Source: a virus. Taken from it: DNA of 48,826 nt. This document shows, one piece after another, positions 9,796 through 24,700 of the stretch. The stretch is from positions 1 through 48,826 of IMG/VR virus record IMGVR_UViG_3300047548_000375; one strand, 5' to 3'. The stretch's first letter is position 1. Each line of letters starts with the position of its first letter. A program made the translations under genes and the position numbers. Below the pieces are notes generated by a model. That model had not been told where the DNA came from and searched no databases. It worked only from the letters and a program-made list of their open reading frames with translations.

Positions 9796-12700
9796 ATGGC
9801 AGCAAGAATTAGAACTTTAAATTTTTTACCTGAAGTATTCAGAACACCAACTAACGCACAATTTTTAGGTGCTACGTTAGACCAAGTAGTAGATCAACCT
9901 AATACGATGCGTATTCAAGGTTACATTGGTAGTAAATTTGGTTATGGTATAAATGCTAAAGACAAGTATGTTGTAGAACCAACAAAAATTCGTACAGACT
10001 ATCAATTAGATTCAGGCGTTGTATTTACAAAAACTAATACAGCAATTGCAACGGATTTTATCACGTATCCTGGCATTATTGATGCATTAAAGTTAAATGG
10101 TGGTGTTACAAACAACAATGACAGATTATTCAATAGTCAATTCTATTCTTGGGATCCATTTATTAACTTAGATATGTTGATTAACTTCAACCAATATTAT
10201 TGGTTGCCAGAAGGTCCACCATCTGTAACAATTGCCACAGACATTGTTTATAATATTCAAAATTATATTGTAAATGATAATTCAAATTCTTATCTTATTT
10301 CAAGTGATATAAATCCGGCAGGATCTTCAAATCCAGTGTTAACACTTATTCGTGGAGGTACATATACCTTTGCAGTCGATCAAAGTTCTCAGTTCTGGAT
10401 TCAAGGAAAACCTGGAGTGACTGGATTCGATCCTCAGCAACCTAATGTACAAACACGAGATGTTTATGGTGTATCGAATAACGGTATCGAATCAGGTGTC
10501 GTTACATTTAATGTTCCATTTAAAAACGCAGAAGGCGATTATAATTTCCCTGGAGATAATACAGTAGACCTTGTAGCTACTGCACCGTTCGATTCAATTC
10601 AAGGGCAATTACTAAGTGATGTTGAAGATATTGATGGAGTCACCTCACTTGCAGGACTAACTGTAATGTTCTACAATACCGGTGATCCCAATGAACAAGA
10701 TTACTCTGGAAATTTTTATCAAATTACTTACTCAGGCGATCTAAACAATCCTACCATTAGTTTGAACCCATATGGATTAATTCCAATTAATGAAAAAATC
10801 ACTATAAATTTTGGAACTCAGTGGAAAGCTAGAAATTTCTATAAAAATTCTTCTGGTTCAATAACATTAATTCCTTATTTGAGTAGTTTATTGGATACAC
10901 TGTACTATCAAGACGGTTCTAATCCTAATAAAGTAGGTATTATTAAATTAATTGATAGTAATATTACTAACCAAATCAATGTATTAGACATATTGGGTGA
11001 AAAGAATTATACTGCACCCAACGGAGTAGTATTTACTAATGGATTAAAAGTAACGTTTGATGGTAGTATTTTTCCTGAATCCTATAAAACAGGTGAATAC
11101 TATGTACAAGGTGTAGGTACCGCAATTGAGTTAATTAATACTACTGACCTAATTGTTCCGGAACCATTCTCAGAGGGTATATATGTACCTTATGATACTG
11201 CTCCATATGATATAGGAAATTACGATATAACATTGTATGTTCCTGTTAAGCAAGATTATATAACTATTGCCAGAAATTGTATAGATAGAAATCCATGGAG
11301 TAGAAGCAATCGTTGGTTTCATGTAGATGTTATTAACAGTACAGCGACCTATAATAATGATCCAAGCATTGTTACAACTTATGCGACTCAAGATAACAAA
11401 GCAAAACGCCCTATCATTGAATTTTATCCAAATTTAAAATTATTTGACAATTGTATTGTTGGTAAAAAACCAATTGATTTTTTTGATTCAAGGACAACTG
11501 ACGCCTTTAATCAAGTAGCAGGTCAAACTAATTATTATCCTGATGTAGAAATTTATACTAGTCAAACTGCAACAATTAATTCAGTTGTATCTGGTACCAG
11601 CACAACGATAACAATCAATTCTAGTGACGTTTTTGCTTTTAATGATAACAATCAAATTGTAGCAGGTGTATTCCAAGTTGGACAATATATTACTGACACA
11701 CTTGAGGTATTACCTAGAAACGCACAAATTACTAGTGTCACTGGCACAAACACACTAACTATTACAGTAGAATGGGAGAATCCAACTTCTATCGTAACAA
11801 CAACTGGTATTGGGTTAATAGCCAACGACATTCAAAATAATAATTTTTCATTGTTTGACGGAGCAAGAATAGTATTTTCTGCGGATACAAATCCTGATGT
11901 TAAGAACAAAATTTATACCGTTCGCCTATCAACGGTTACCGGTTCGGTACCTACAATAACACTTACTGAAGCCGAAGATGGCTTAGTGTTAGAAAATGAA
12001 GGCACGTTCGCCTTCAGGGGTTACTATAATCAAGGAAAAGATTTCTATTATTATTTCAATGACGATCCAACTGTTTTAGCAAATCAATGGAAACAATCAC
12101 AACAAAAAACTATAATTAATCAAGCACCATACTTTGATATTTTCGATAATGATGGTATTAGTTTTGGAAACAAAACAGTTTATGTTGGATCATCTTTTAC
12201 TGGCAATAAGCTATTCAGTTATGGTATTGGAATAGGAGTTAATGATGCAATATTGGGATTCCCCCTACGTTACAGTTCTGTAAATAATGTAGGTGATATT
12301 AGCTTTGATGTACCGCTAAATTCAGAAACATTTACTTACGTCAGAGGTCAACTACCAGAAACTAAAAAAGTAAACACTGGATATGTATTTAATTATAGTG
12401 ATTTGACAACATACACCCGAGCTTTGGGATGGCAAACTGCTGTTGCTGAAAGTCGTCAATATCAAATATTTTCATTTAACTACATAGCAAATAGTCAAAC
12501 TACAACTTATACTTGTGATATTGCAGCAGCAACCGACACTGTTTGGCCTAATATTCAAGTCTATGTTAACAATGTATTGCGACCTAGAGATTCATATACC
12601 TATGAAATAAATGAAAATAATACAGTTATAACATTTACAGTACCTAACCCTTATGAAGATACTGTGGTAGAAATAGCATTATTAAGCGATCAGGTAAGTG

Positions 12701-15700
12701 CCACCGCATATTACCAAATACCTAATAATTTGCAAAACAACCCATTTAACGAAGATATCACTGCTGCTAACGTTGGTGATATCCGCGGTCAATATCAAAG
12801 TATTTTCTATAATAACCCTGATACAACAGGAACGGTGTTTGGTGCAAATAACTACCGTGATTTGGGTAATCTAGTACCATGGGGCAATAGAATTATCCAA
12901 AACAGTGCAAGTTTGGTATTACCAGGTACTTTCCTAAGAAAACCCGGAGTCAATTTAAGCAATGCATTGCAGTACAATAGCAATCAATATATTTTGTTTA
13001 AAACATTATTAATGGACACCATCAATAATACAGAATATAATGTATATCAAACTCCTGCAATGATGTTAGATGATGCACTGGACCAAATTACAGAATCTAA
13101 GGTAGACACAGCACCATTCTTTTGGTCTGATATGCTACCCGGTAAATCAACATTCATCACTAACTCATATTCATTTTCGAATTCATTAGATGTTAGTCGT
13201 TATCCTCTAAGTAGAATTTACGATTTTACAAAAGCAAATTACTACGGGGTGTTGGTCTATTTGACTAGAACTGTAAATGATTTTACAACTGTTACTCAAT
13301 TAATTAAAGATGTTGACTATACAGTTAGTACAGACAGTCCATCGTTAACAATAGATACTGATTTATTGCCAGGCGACATAATTACTATCAAAGAATATAA
13401 TCAAACGTATGGTTCTTATGTACCTAACACTCCTACTAAGTTAGGTCTATACCCATCATTCATTCCTGCCGTCGTACTAGATGAAAACTATACTAACCCA
13501 ACATATTTCATCCGCGGTCACGATGGTTCATACACAAAACTATACGGTGAATATATTGACGGTAATTTAATTGATTTCCGTGATAAAGTATTACTTGAAT
13601 TTGAAAAAAGAATTTATAACAACTTAAAGTTAAGTAACGTTATACCAATTAGAGATTATAATGTTGTTCCTGGATTCTTCAGAGACAGTGATTATTCATA
13701 TGATGAATTTATGACCATCTACTCTCAGTATTTCTTAAACTGGGTTGGAGAAAATCGAGTCGAATACAAAGAACACATTGGATATACACCATCTAACGAA
13801 TTTTCGTTCAATTACAATCAATCAGGTAATAAGATTGATAAGAGTCAAATATTGCAAGGTTATTGGAGAGGAGTCTATCAGTATTTTTATGACACTTCAC
13901 AACCTGACGTAGCACCATGGGAGATGATTGGATTTGCCGATAAACCAACATGGTGGGAAAATCGCTATGGTCCTGCACCATATACATGTGACAACTTGGT
14001 CTTATGGGGAGACTTAGCTGCGGGTATTAATTGGAATAACGGAGATCCAGTAGTCATTCCACAGTGTGTTCGTCCCGAATTACTACAAGTGATACCCGTA
14101 GACAGTTCTGGCAATTTACTATCACCTTTTGATAGTATTGTTGGAAACTACAACGACACAACTTTCCGTAATGCATGGAAAGTAGGTGATGTTGCACCTA
14201 CTGAATTTGCTTACCGCAGAAGTAGTTCATGGCCATTTGATTTAATGAAGATAATGGCGCTAACTAAACCTGCTCAATTTTATAATTTAGGTGTCGATAT
14301 CGACAACTACAAGTATAATGAAGAATTTAATCAATTCTTAGTTAATGACAGAAGCCATCTAGTTATTTCTGACGTTGAAATTTATGGTAATGGTACAGCT
14401 AAGACAAGTTATATTAACTGGATAGTTGATTATGAAAAACAAGTTGGTATAGATAGCACTCAAACAACTACTGACTTATTAGATAATTTAGATGTTCGTT
14501 TGATATACCGCGTCGCAGGCTTTACTGATAAGACTTTAATTAATTTTTATGTTGAAAAAGGAACACCCAACAGTAGAAATGCTAGTTTGTTAATTCCATC
14601 AGAAAGTTTGAATGTATTGTTATATGATAACACTCCATTCAATAAGATTGTATATAGTGGTGTCATTGTACAAAACTCCGGTAATGGATGGAAGGTTTAC
14701 GGAAATTCACAAACAAAAACATACTTCACTGTAAGTAAACCAAAAATCAATGGTAATTACAAGCTAGTTACTATTGAAGGTGAATCCGTTCAGCTTGCTA
14801 TTGACTATTTTGAAAATAGTGAAATATTAGTACCTTATGGTACTGAGTTTGTAAGCAAACAAGACTTGGCACAATTCTTAGCTAGCTATGGAAATTACTT
14901 ACAAACACAAGGTGTTCAGTTTGACGAAATCGAAAGTGGAATTGATATTAACTGGCAACAAATGGCTGCTGAATTCTTATATTGGACACAATCAGGTTGG
15001 GGTTTGGGAAGTATAATAAATCTAAATCCCGCAGCGAATGCAATAACAATTGATAAAGATAGCTGTGTTGTTCAACCATTAACACTTCAAAGACAAAATT
15101 TTATTTTGAATCAAAACTTGTACCCAATACAAGCAATTGATTTATCAGTTACAAGAGATGGTACTGCATTTAATGCTAGACCATTAAATCAAGGTGACAC
15201 TGTTGCTTACGGACAATTTAATATAACCAACTTTGAACATGGTATCGTGTTTGATAACGTTACATTGTTCAATGATGTATTGTATAATCTAGTAACTGGT
15301 TTGCGTCAAAATCGTATCTTTACTCGTGGTACTAAAACAGCAGAATGGAACGGTACAATTGATGCTCAAGGTTTTATTCTCAACCAAGACAATATTCAAG
15401 AATGGAACAATATTACAAAGTACACAAAGGGTTCTATTGTAAAATACAAGAACAAATACTGGGTAGCCTTAAAAGTATTAGAACCAAGTATTATATTCGA
15501 TGCTGAATATTGGAAAGAAACTGATTACGACGAAATACAAAAAGGTTTGTTACCTAACCCAAGTACACGCAGCTACGAATCTACGTTGTACTATGATACA
15601 AACACACCTAATTTGAACAAAGACAGCGACCTGTTAAGCTGGTCATTAATCGGATATCGTCCTCGTGACTATCTTGCTCTTGCTGATTTGACAGATATCA

Positions 15701-18700
15701 CCCAGATCAATGTTTATAAAAACATGATTAAAGAAAAGGGTACTAGAGTTGCTACAGAAAACTTTAGAGGTATACAGTTACCTCAAGGTGGCATTGATTA
15801 TGATGTGTATGAGAGTTGGGCTATCAAAACCGGTGAATTCGGTGGTGTGTTAGACAATAATTTTATAGATTTTAAGTTAAATCAATCTCAATTAACAGCC
15901 AACCCAAGTATTGTAGGTTTAACAACCGGAACATATACTGATGGTGTACAGCAAGAAGTCCCGTTGTATAGCATATTTAATTATGGCAGACCTATAACTA
16001 ATCCAAATGTCTTGCCTACATTACCTACCAACACACCTAACAAAACTTTCCCTGATGCAGGCTATGTAAACTTTAACGACATTACTACATTTGGATATTA
16101 TTACAATGATTTAAATACTGCCCAAACTCCATTGAGTCAATTATATGTAGGTGAATATGTTTGGATTGCTGATTATCAAGGAACTTGGCAAGTATATACA
16201 CCGATATCAAATGGTGTATTAATTCAGGTAGTTAATAATCTTGACAATACAGTAACACTAGAATTTGCAGAACCTCATGGTCTATCCAAATATGAGACTA
16301 TAGCAATCATTAATTTCAATGACGCTATTAATGGATATAGAGTAGTGCAGTCAGTGGTAGATAACTATAAGGTCGTAGTGCCATTATCATTGGTATCTTC
16401 TGTTTTAAGATTAACGGGTTCTGGAATTGTTATGAGATTCCAGTCACAACGTATTAATCAACCTAGCGATGCTATTAATTTACCTTTATTAAACACAGAA
16501 TTTGTTAAAAATAAAATTTGGGTAGATACTGATACTACAGGCGACTGGGCGGTATATCGTAAAGGTATTAATTATTCCTTTTCGAAAGAAATAACAAAAG
16601 ATAACTCATCAAAATTAGGTAGTGCCGTCGCAACAACTAATACATTAGGATATTTAGTTGCCGATAATGGTCTAGGTAAGGTATATCGCTATATATATAA
16701 TCCAGTTTTCGACACTTACGAGATACGACAAGAATTAACAGGAGGTTCAAGTTTTGGTACTTCTATAAGTTACAGTGGTTCTATTTTTGCAATCAGTCAG
16801 CCAACCGGAACACTAATAACCGATAGAAAAATAAAAATCTATAACCTAATAGTAAATGTTGGAGAAAATAGACTAGATGAAATTCAAACTATTTTAGCCC
16901 CAGATGGTGTAACTAATTGGGGAACAAAAATAGAATTTTCAGGAGATGGTAACTGGTTGTTCATAAGTGCCCATGAACAAAATTTAGTTTATGTATACAG
17001 AAAATCTCAATTAACTGACTTGTATGAGTATAGCACCGTCTTAACAGTAACAGGATTGGCAACTGGAGACAATTTTTCATATTCATTAGCAACTAATTAT
17101 TATGGTAATACTGTAGCAGTCGGAGCGCCCGGCGCGGATACAGGAACCACCAATAATACAGGTAAAGCATTTATTTTTGAAAGATTGATTCAGAATTTTG
17201 AAGCACAATATACCAGCCAAGAATTTGTACCGCAAACTTTTAATTTAGTATTCAACTCTAAAACACAAAAAACTGTAGCTACAGCTATATTAAGTGATGC
17301 AATTACATTGGATAGTGTTATTGGAATTAGTATTAATATGCCAGTAGTTTTTACTGGTACTGTATTTGGTGGTATCCAAGAAAATAAAGTTTATTATATA
17401 CAAGACATTTCAGGATCAACCATAAAGCTATCGTTGACTAGAGACGGCGCGCCACTAACATTGGTCGATAGTTCAGGTACAATGAATGCAAATGTTCAAA
17501 CAGAACCGCTATACGTTAGTGTAAATGGCACATTGATTTCTGATATTAATTATGCTGTTATTGATTCTTCTTTAGTTATATACAGATCATTAACTGCTGG
17601 TGATATTATTACTGCCAGCGGATCTTCTTTTGTAATGGTGCAAGAGGTTAGTGCTTCGGGTGATATAACTATAGGACAGCAATATGGCTACAGTGCTGAT
17701 TTGGACACATATGGAAATGAATTATTAGTAGGGTCTCCATATCAAATTAACACAGATAACAAAGAAGGTGTTATATACCGCTATACTGATGGTGGTGGAA
17801 AATATGGAATAATCATAGGAACCTCTGATTGCCAACTTACAAATTCAGCAATTATTTTATTAAATGGATATGCAGTGACATTGCCTGCAGGCAATGCATC
17901 TGTAGTAGCCGGTGCGATTGTCTCAGCAAATGTAACAAATATCACAGCATCTGCAATTAACAATAAACTTGTTATTTCACTTGTTAATGCTAACATAGCA
18001 ACAATAAATGACAAAATAGATATTGCAGCATTGGATACTAACGTATTGAGCCAATTGGGTCTTTACAAATATACATTAACTCAGCAAATAACTGATCCAC
18101 ATCCAGCCGGTAGAACTCAATTTGGTACAGTAATAAAATTCAACAATAATGGATCTTTTGTAACAAGCGCACCTGTATCAGCAAGATATCAATTAACCAC
18201 ATTCGATTCTACTGATGATGAAAATTATAACAATGATACATTGTTTGATAATAACACCACACAATTCTTAGATATTGCGACAAACGCAGGTGCAGTGTAT
18301 ATGTTTGATTATTTAGGTAATTATAATGAAAACCTAAATAATGTTGGAAACTTTGTATACGCTCAAAGCGTAAATGCATTGAACATAGAATATGGTTCTC
18401 AGCCATATTATGGCACAGCACTAGATTTTAACGATAACAAAGTTATTATTGGTACGCCTAACTTTAGGCCCGGTTTTGTTAACGGTCAAGTAATTGTATA
18501 CGAAAATCAATCGGGACAAACTAATTGGTCTGTATATCGCAAACCACAACAACCAGTTGACATAAATGGAATTCAAAACGCACAACTTTATAGTGCAAGC
18601 ACAAATAATACATTAATTAATTTGGATTATTTTGACCCACTACAAGGCAAATTGCTTGGCGTTGTAGCACAAAATTTAGACATTATTTCTAATGCTGACC

Positions 18701-21700
18701 CTGCATCATACAACAGTCCCGACGCCACACAATCAGGTTCCATAGTATGGGGAGCAAAACAAGTTGGTCAACTTTGGTTTGACACAAGCACTACGAAGTT
18801 TGTCAACTACCATCAATACAATGATGTAGTTTACAACAGCAAGTGGTGGGGTCGTGTATTCCCAGGAAGTAATGTTGCAATATACAGCTGGATCACCAGC
18901 AATGTATTGCCATTGTTCTATACTGGTCCTGGAACACCGCGCAGTTTAGATGATTACTCTATAGAATATGTATTAAATTCTACAGGGGCAATAACACCCG
19001 TTTACTTCTATTGGGTTCGTAACACAAATATCGTTTTCAACCAAATAGGAAAAACATTAAGTGACACTGTATGTGAATCTTATATTTCTGCACCTCAATC
19101 AACAGGAATATCATACTTTGCTCCATTGCAATCCAATGTTATGGGCTTGTATAACAGCGGAGAATACATCAATAGCACAGACACTGTAATGCATATAGGA
19201 TTTGCTACAGGAACTAACGATGATGTTTCTCACAGTGCTTATAGTTTGATTCGTGATGGTTTCTTTGATGATTTCTTGCCCGGTATTCCTGGTGTAGCCG
19301 GAGTTACTAGACCAGAATCATTATATGGTAGAATGCTAGATAGCATGAGTGGGGTAGATGAGGCCGGTGCAGTTGTTCCTGATCCATATCTACCAAAACC
19401 AGTACAGTCTGGTATATTAGCTCGTCCTCGCCAGAGCTTTTTCTACAACCGTTTCGGAGCATTAAAGAATTATCTGACATATGCTAATGAATTATTAAAA
19501 CAACAACCGTTTGTTGAAACCTCATTATCTTATTCATTCTTAACTAAACAAGGTGAAATCAACCCAAGCACAGGATTACCTTTCTATGATACTAAAGACT
19601 ATTGGGAATATGTGAACTGGTGGGCACCTGGTTATAACGACAGTACACGTGCGGCTACCATGGTAGATTACTACTACCAATTGGCAACAATTAATGCACA
19701 AAATGGTTTGATTGTTTCTGTAAAACAAAACGGTGATGGACTACAAGAAACATACCGTTATGATAGCACCTCTGCTACTTGGGTACGCATAGGATTACAG
19801 AACGGGACAATCCAATTTAAGAGTTCATTGTGGGATTATGAAACTGCACGTTTAGGTTTTGGTGATAATTTCTTTGACACTACTCCCTTTGATGTATATC
19901 CAAGTGAAGAAACAAGAAACATAGTAAGATTCTTAAATGAAGACACCCCGGAAGAATTTTTATTCTTTAGAAATAAAGGATTAATATTATTATTCAATTA
20001 TATTATTAGTGAAACCATAGAAAGTCAAAACTATATTCCTTGGTTAAACAAAACTTCATTTATTGACGTTGCACACACAATTCGTGAATTGGTACCATTA
20101 GAAGTATACCAAAGTGATAATCAAGATTTCTTGGCAGGGTACATCAATGAAGTTAAACCATATCATGTTGTTGTTAAGGACTTCTTGTTTAAGTATACAG
20201 GAATAGATTTGTGGGCAGGAAATATAACTGATTTTGATTTGCCTGCACAGTATAACACAAGTCTACAGCAGTATATTACTCCTGAATTAGTATTTGCAAA
20301 CCCAAGCAGTAATAGTGAATTTTTACCGACCAACGCTATTTGGGAGAACCCAGAGTACAATAATTGGTACAACAATTATGGGGTAAGTATTACCGGTGTA
20401 GAAAACTATCCTATAGCAATATTGTCATCATACCTAACATTGAATTCTACATCATTGGTTGTCGATAATGTATATGGATTTCCGATCAACGGTGTAATTA
20501 AAGTGTATGATCCAATGGATCCTGAAACCGATTTAACTAAAAAGGCATATGAATTAATTGCTTACTCAAGTGTAGATCGAGCATATGGAACATTAAACGG
20601 ATTAACTCGTGGCATAAACGGATCTACTATTTCTACTCATTTGCCTGGACAACAAATTTATATAGATTTGCCAGCAGTTTTAGTATTGAATGGTGGCCGC
20701 GGATATGCTACTCCTCCAAAGATTACTGCATATATTGATACCACACTATATCCAGCTCCAAGACGTGAAGCAATACTAAGACCAGTCATGGGTGTTGGTA
20801 CGCTATTAAGTGTAGAAGTAGTCGATCCCGGAGAAGGTTATGTTGTATTACCGGAGATCGTAATTGAGCCAAGTGACACTATTACTTTTTCAAGTAGTGA
20901 TGTAGATTTGGTTAAAAATACTATTGCAATTCAAAGTCAAATACTTGAAACCGGAGATTTGGTAAAATATGTTGTGGGATCCGATACTACTGCTATTGGC
21001 GGAGTTAAAAACGATCAATATTATTACATAAACGTATTAGAAACAGTACCAAACTTTGTCATAGCATTGTACACAAGTTACGCTGATGCTTTACAAGACA
21101 GAGATAGAGTAGTATTTTTACATACGGGAATAGGTTCTAACAATACACTAGAAATAAGTGCGAGAGCAAGTTGCATTACTAATGCGCTACCAATCCGCGA
21201 AAACGTAACTACGCTAAGATATGACAGAACATCATATACTTCACGAGTTCTTGAATGGATACCTGGCAATTTCTATGGAAGTTTTTACGCAGGTTCATTA
21301 CTAAATTCAGAACAAGTAGCAAGTTCTTCAATATCAATTGCACCACCTGAGTTTGGTTACGAACCACCTATAAATGATATTCTAGCAAGTGCTCAAGGCG
21401 CAACTTTTGAAATTCAAAATATTAGAAATGATGAGACTATTACTTGGAGTTCATTAACAAGAAATATTACTGGAATTAACTCAGTTACTGATGTTATAAC
21501 TTTGACACCTTTTTCGTCAACTGAATCAAATGCATCTGGGTCTACTATTGGTTTCTACGTAGGAATGCCAGTAAAATTTGAAGGTTCTATAGTTGGAAAC
21601 ATTGTATTAGATTATACATACTACATAACAGAAATAATCAGCGAAACAGAATTTAAGATTAACCTATCTATGGCAGGAACTGTGTTGAATCCTGCAGGAT

Positions 21701-24700
21701 TGACAATGTATGTAGGTGAAGTAACAAATACTGGAGTTGTAACTATTCAGTATCCCGGTATATTGACCGCTACGAAAACAGAGAAAACGACAAATTATAT
21801 TACATTACCACTTACTACTAGTGGAAAATACGGCACTACTGGTTTCTATACGGGGCTACCGGTATTTTTTACTGGAAGCACGTTCGGTAACATCGTTGAA
21901 AACGAAAATTATTATGTAGCTAGTGTCGTAGACAATCAAACATTTACTATATCTACAAACAGCGACCCTACACAAGTCACAGTAGAACAAACTGAAATTA
22001 TAGGTAATTTTGTAAAACTAGACGATATAAGTGATCTACAGATTAATACCCCGGTAATTATTACAAATATGGTTATAAGTGGATCTCCTGTAACTAACTT
22101 TGGTGGAATAATTTCTGGAGCAGTTTATTACATCGCTTCTATCGACTATGGATTAAGTAAAGTAACACTATCAGCTACGTTTAACGGCGGCCCAATAACT
22201 ATTACTTCGGATGTTGTTGCCGCGCCAAACACTTATGCAACATTGGTAAGTCAAAGTGACGCTGTTCAATTAACTAATGCAACAGGAACCATGTCGTGCA
22301 ATGTGGGGCTACCGATTAGCCCCGGACAAATTAATGGACAGAAATTTACTTTCTACAAAACATCAGGTGAATTCACTAATAGTGGAACTGGCTACACAGG
22401 ATCTTATAGTAATTTAATTACAAGAGAAACAGTTGCAACAGTATCAGGCGAAGATTATCTGTATCTAAATGTTTTAACCGGCGGCCTAGAAAATCTATAT
22501 GTAAATATGCCTTTTAAACTTGCCGTTGGTATAGGTGGTTTAGTTGCAAACACAACATATTATGTAGAAAGCATGGGTAGTATATCTTCAATAGAAGTTA
22601 CTAGCTCGTCATCTTTTGGTAATAAGTTTAGTTGTAATAGTACTGCAGGATTTTACCCAACAATGCCAATATCTTTCGTCGGCGGAGTGTTTGGTTTTTC
22701 AGGTATAGAATCACTAGTAACATACTATATTGAATCTGTAGTAAGCAACACAGAGTTTACTATTTCTGAGTCTCCGGGTGGAGCACCTATAACATTAGTT
22801 ACTGATATTGGTTTAATGTTATTAAATGGTGATGACCCTTGGATCACAGTAAAAGATAATCTAGGAACACATATTGCATTAACAGATAGCACTACTGCAA
22901 CCACCTTAACACAGAATCCAACATCTATACCATACTTCTATGTAAATTACATATTAGGTGGATACTCTGTAATAATTAAAGATCCGGGTGAGGGGTTTGC
23001 ATACAATAATAATATTACATTACTAGGTTCTAATTTTGGTGGTATCAATGGTCTTAACGATGTAATAGTCAATGTTAGCGGTGTAGGTAGTAATGGTCAA
23101 ATAACATCTACTATTATTTCTGGAACACCTCCCGGATTAACTCAAGAATGTTATCTAAAAGTTATTAGTCCTACTGAATTAGAAGTTTATGCTAATGATC
23201 GTATGACTATTCCTGTAAGCGGAACCGAACTTTTAACAACATATAGTGGTGTAGTATCAACTACAGTCACTGCGTTAACAAACCCTAATATTACAGTGAC
23301 AAGTACTTCTGGTTTTGAAGTAAATGATCCAGTTGTCTTTACCGGTGACGTAGTGGGCAATATTGTTTTAGGACAAACATATTATATCAAAACAATAACA
23401 CCAACGTTGACCATTAGTGAAACGGTCGATGGTACTGTATTTGATCCTGGCACATTGTCTGGTTTAAATTTCACTATGGCTAAAACAGGGGATTATGTAT
23501 TCTTGTTTGAACCATTTGAATTCGAACAAAGTATTGTCAGATATAACAATAGACTATACCAGTGTATTGTAAGTAATAACGATACAGAATTTATTATAGG
23601 CAAATGGGAACCATTAGATAGTGGTAGCAGAATATTAAATGCCTTAGATAGAATTATAGGTTACTATAATCCAACTGTTAATATGCCAGGAAGAGACTTA
23701 ACACAATTAGTTTCTGGGGTAACATTCCCTGGCTCATCATATTTAGGCAATGCGTTTGAACCAGTAGACCAGTTTGCACTCGATACTGAATTACAGGATC
23801 AACCTTTTTATCCAGCAACAATAAACAACAAAGCAATATTATGGGATGGTGCAACATATATTAGCGCAACAACATCATCAGCGTACTCAGCTTTAATTAA
23901 TAGTATGACTGGAAATAATTGGACATTAACAAAGTTAAGCAATAATCCAGTTAATTTAACAGACATAGCATATGCTAATGGTAGGTATGTAATCACTACA
24001 AGTAATCCAGCAACACCTATCTACACAAGTACAAATGGAGTTGTGTATACAACCGGTCCATCCTTGACAGTACCTTCTAATAGTTTAACAAGTGTATACT
24101 ATGGAAGCGGCGTGTGGATAGCAGTAGGAGAAAATCTAGTAAGAAGTACAAATACATTAAGCTGGACTGAAAACTTTAATTTCGGTAGCTCTTCCGGATA
24201 TCTAACTGATGTAACATATGTCAACATCGGAGGAAATTATATTGGTTGGTTAGCAATAGGAAATCGAACTGTTAACGGCAATGACAAAACTATTCTGTTA
24301 GAAAGCACTGACAATGGACTAAGTTGGAACATAATTAATGAAAATGTTACTACTATAATTACTGATGCTTATGTAAATGCTTTAACTAGCGGAAATGGTA
24401 TAATAGTCATTGTAGCTGACAATGGCAGAATATTTACAAGCACAAATGGTTGTCAAACCAACACAGAACAAACATCAGGAACATTAGACAATATCAATGA
24501 TATTATATATGGTAATGGATATTTTGTTGCTGTAGGCGATAATGGATTAATATTAACCAGTACTGACGGATCTTTATGGACAACAAGAACTTCTAGTACA
24601 ACTAACAAGTTAAATGCTGTTATCTACAATAGCACCGATTCTAAATTCATTACAGTTGGCGAAAATAACACAATTTTAATAAGTTCAGATAACGGTGTTA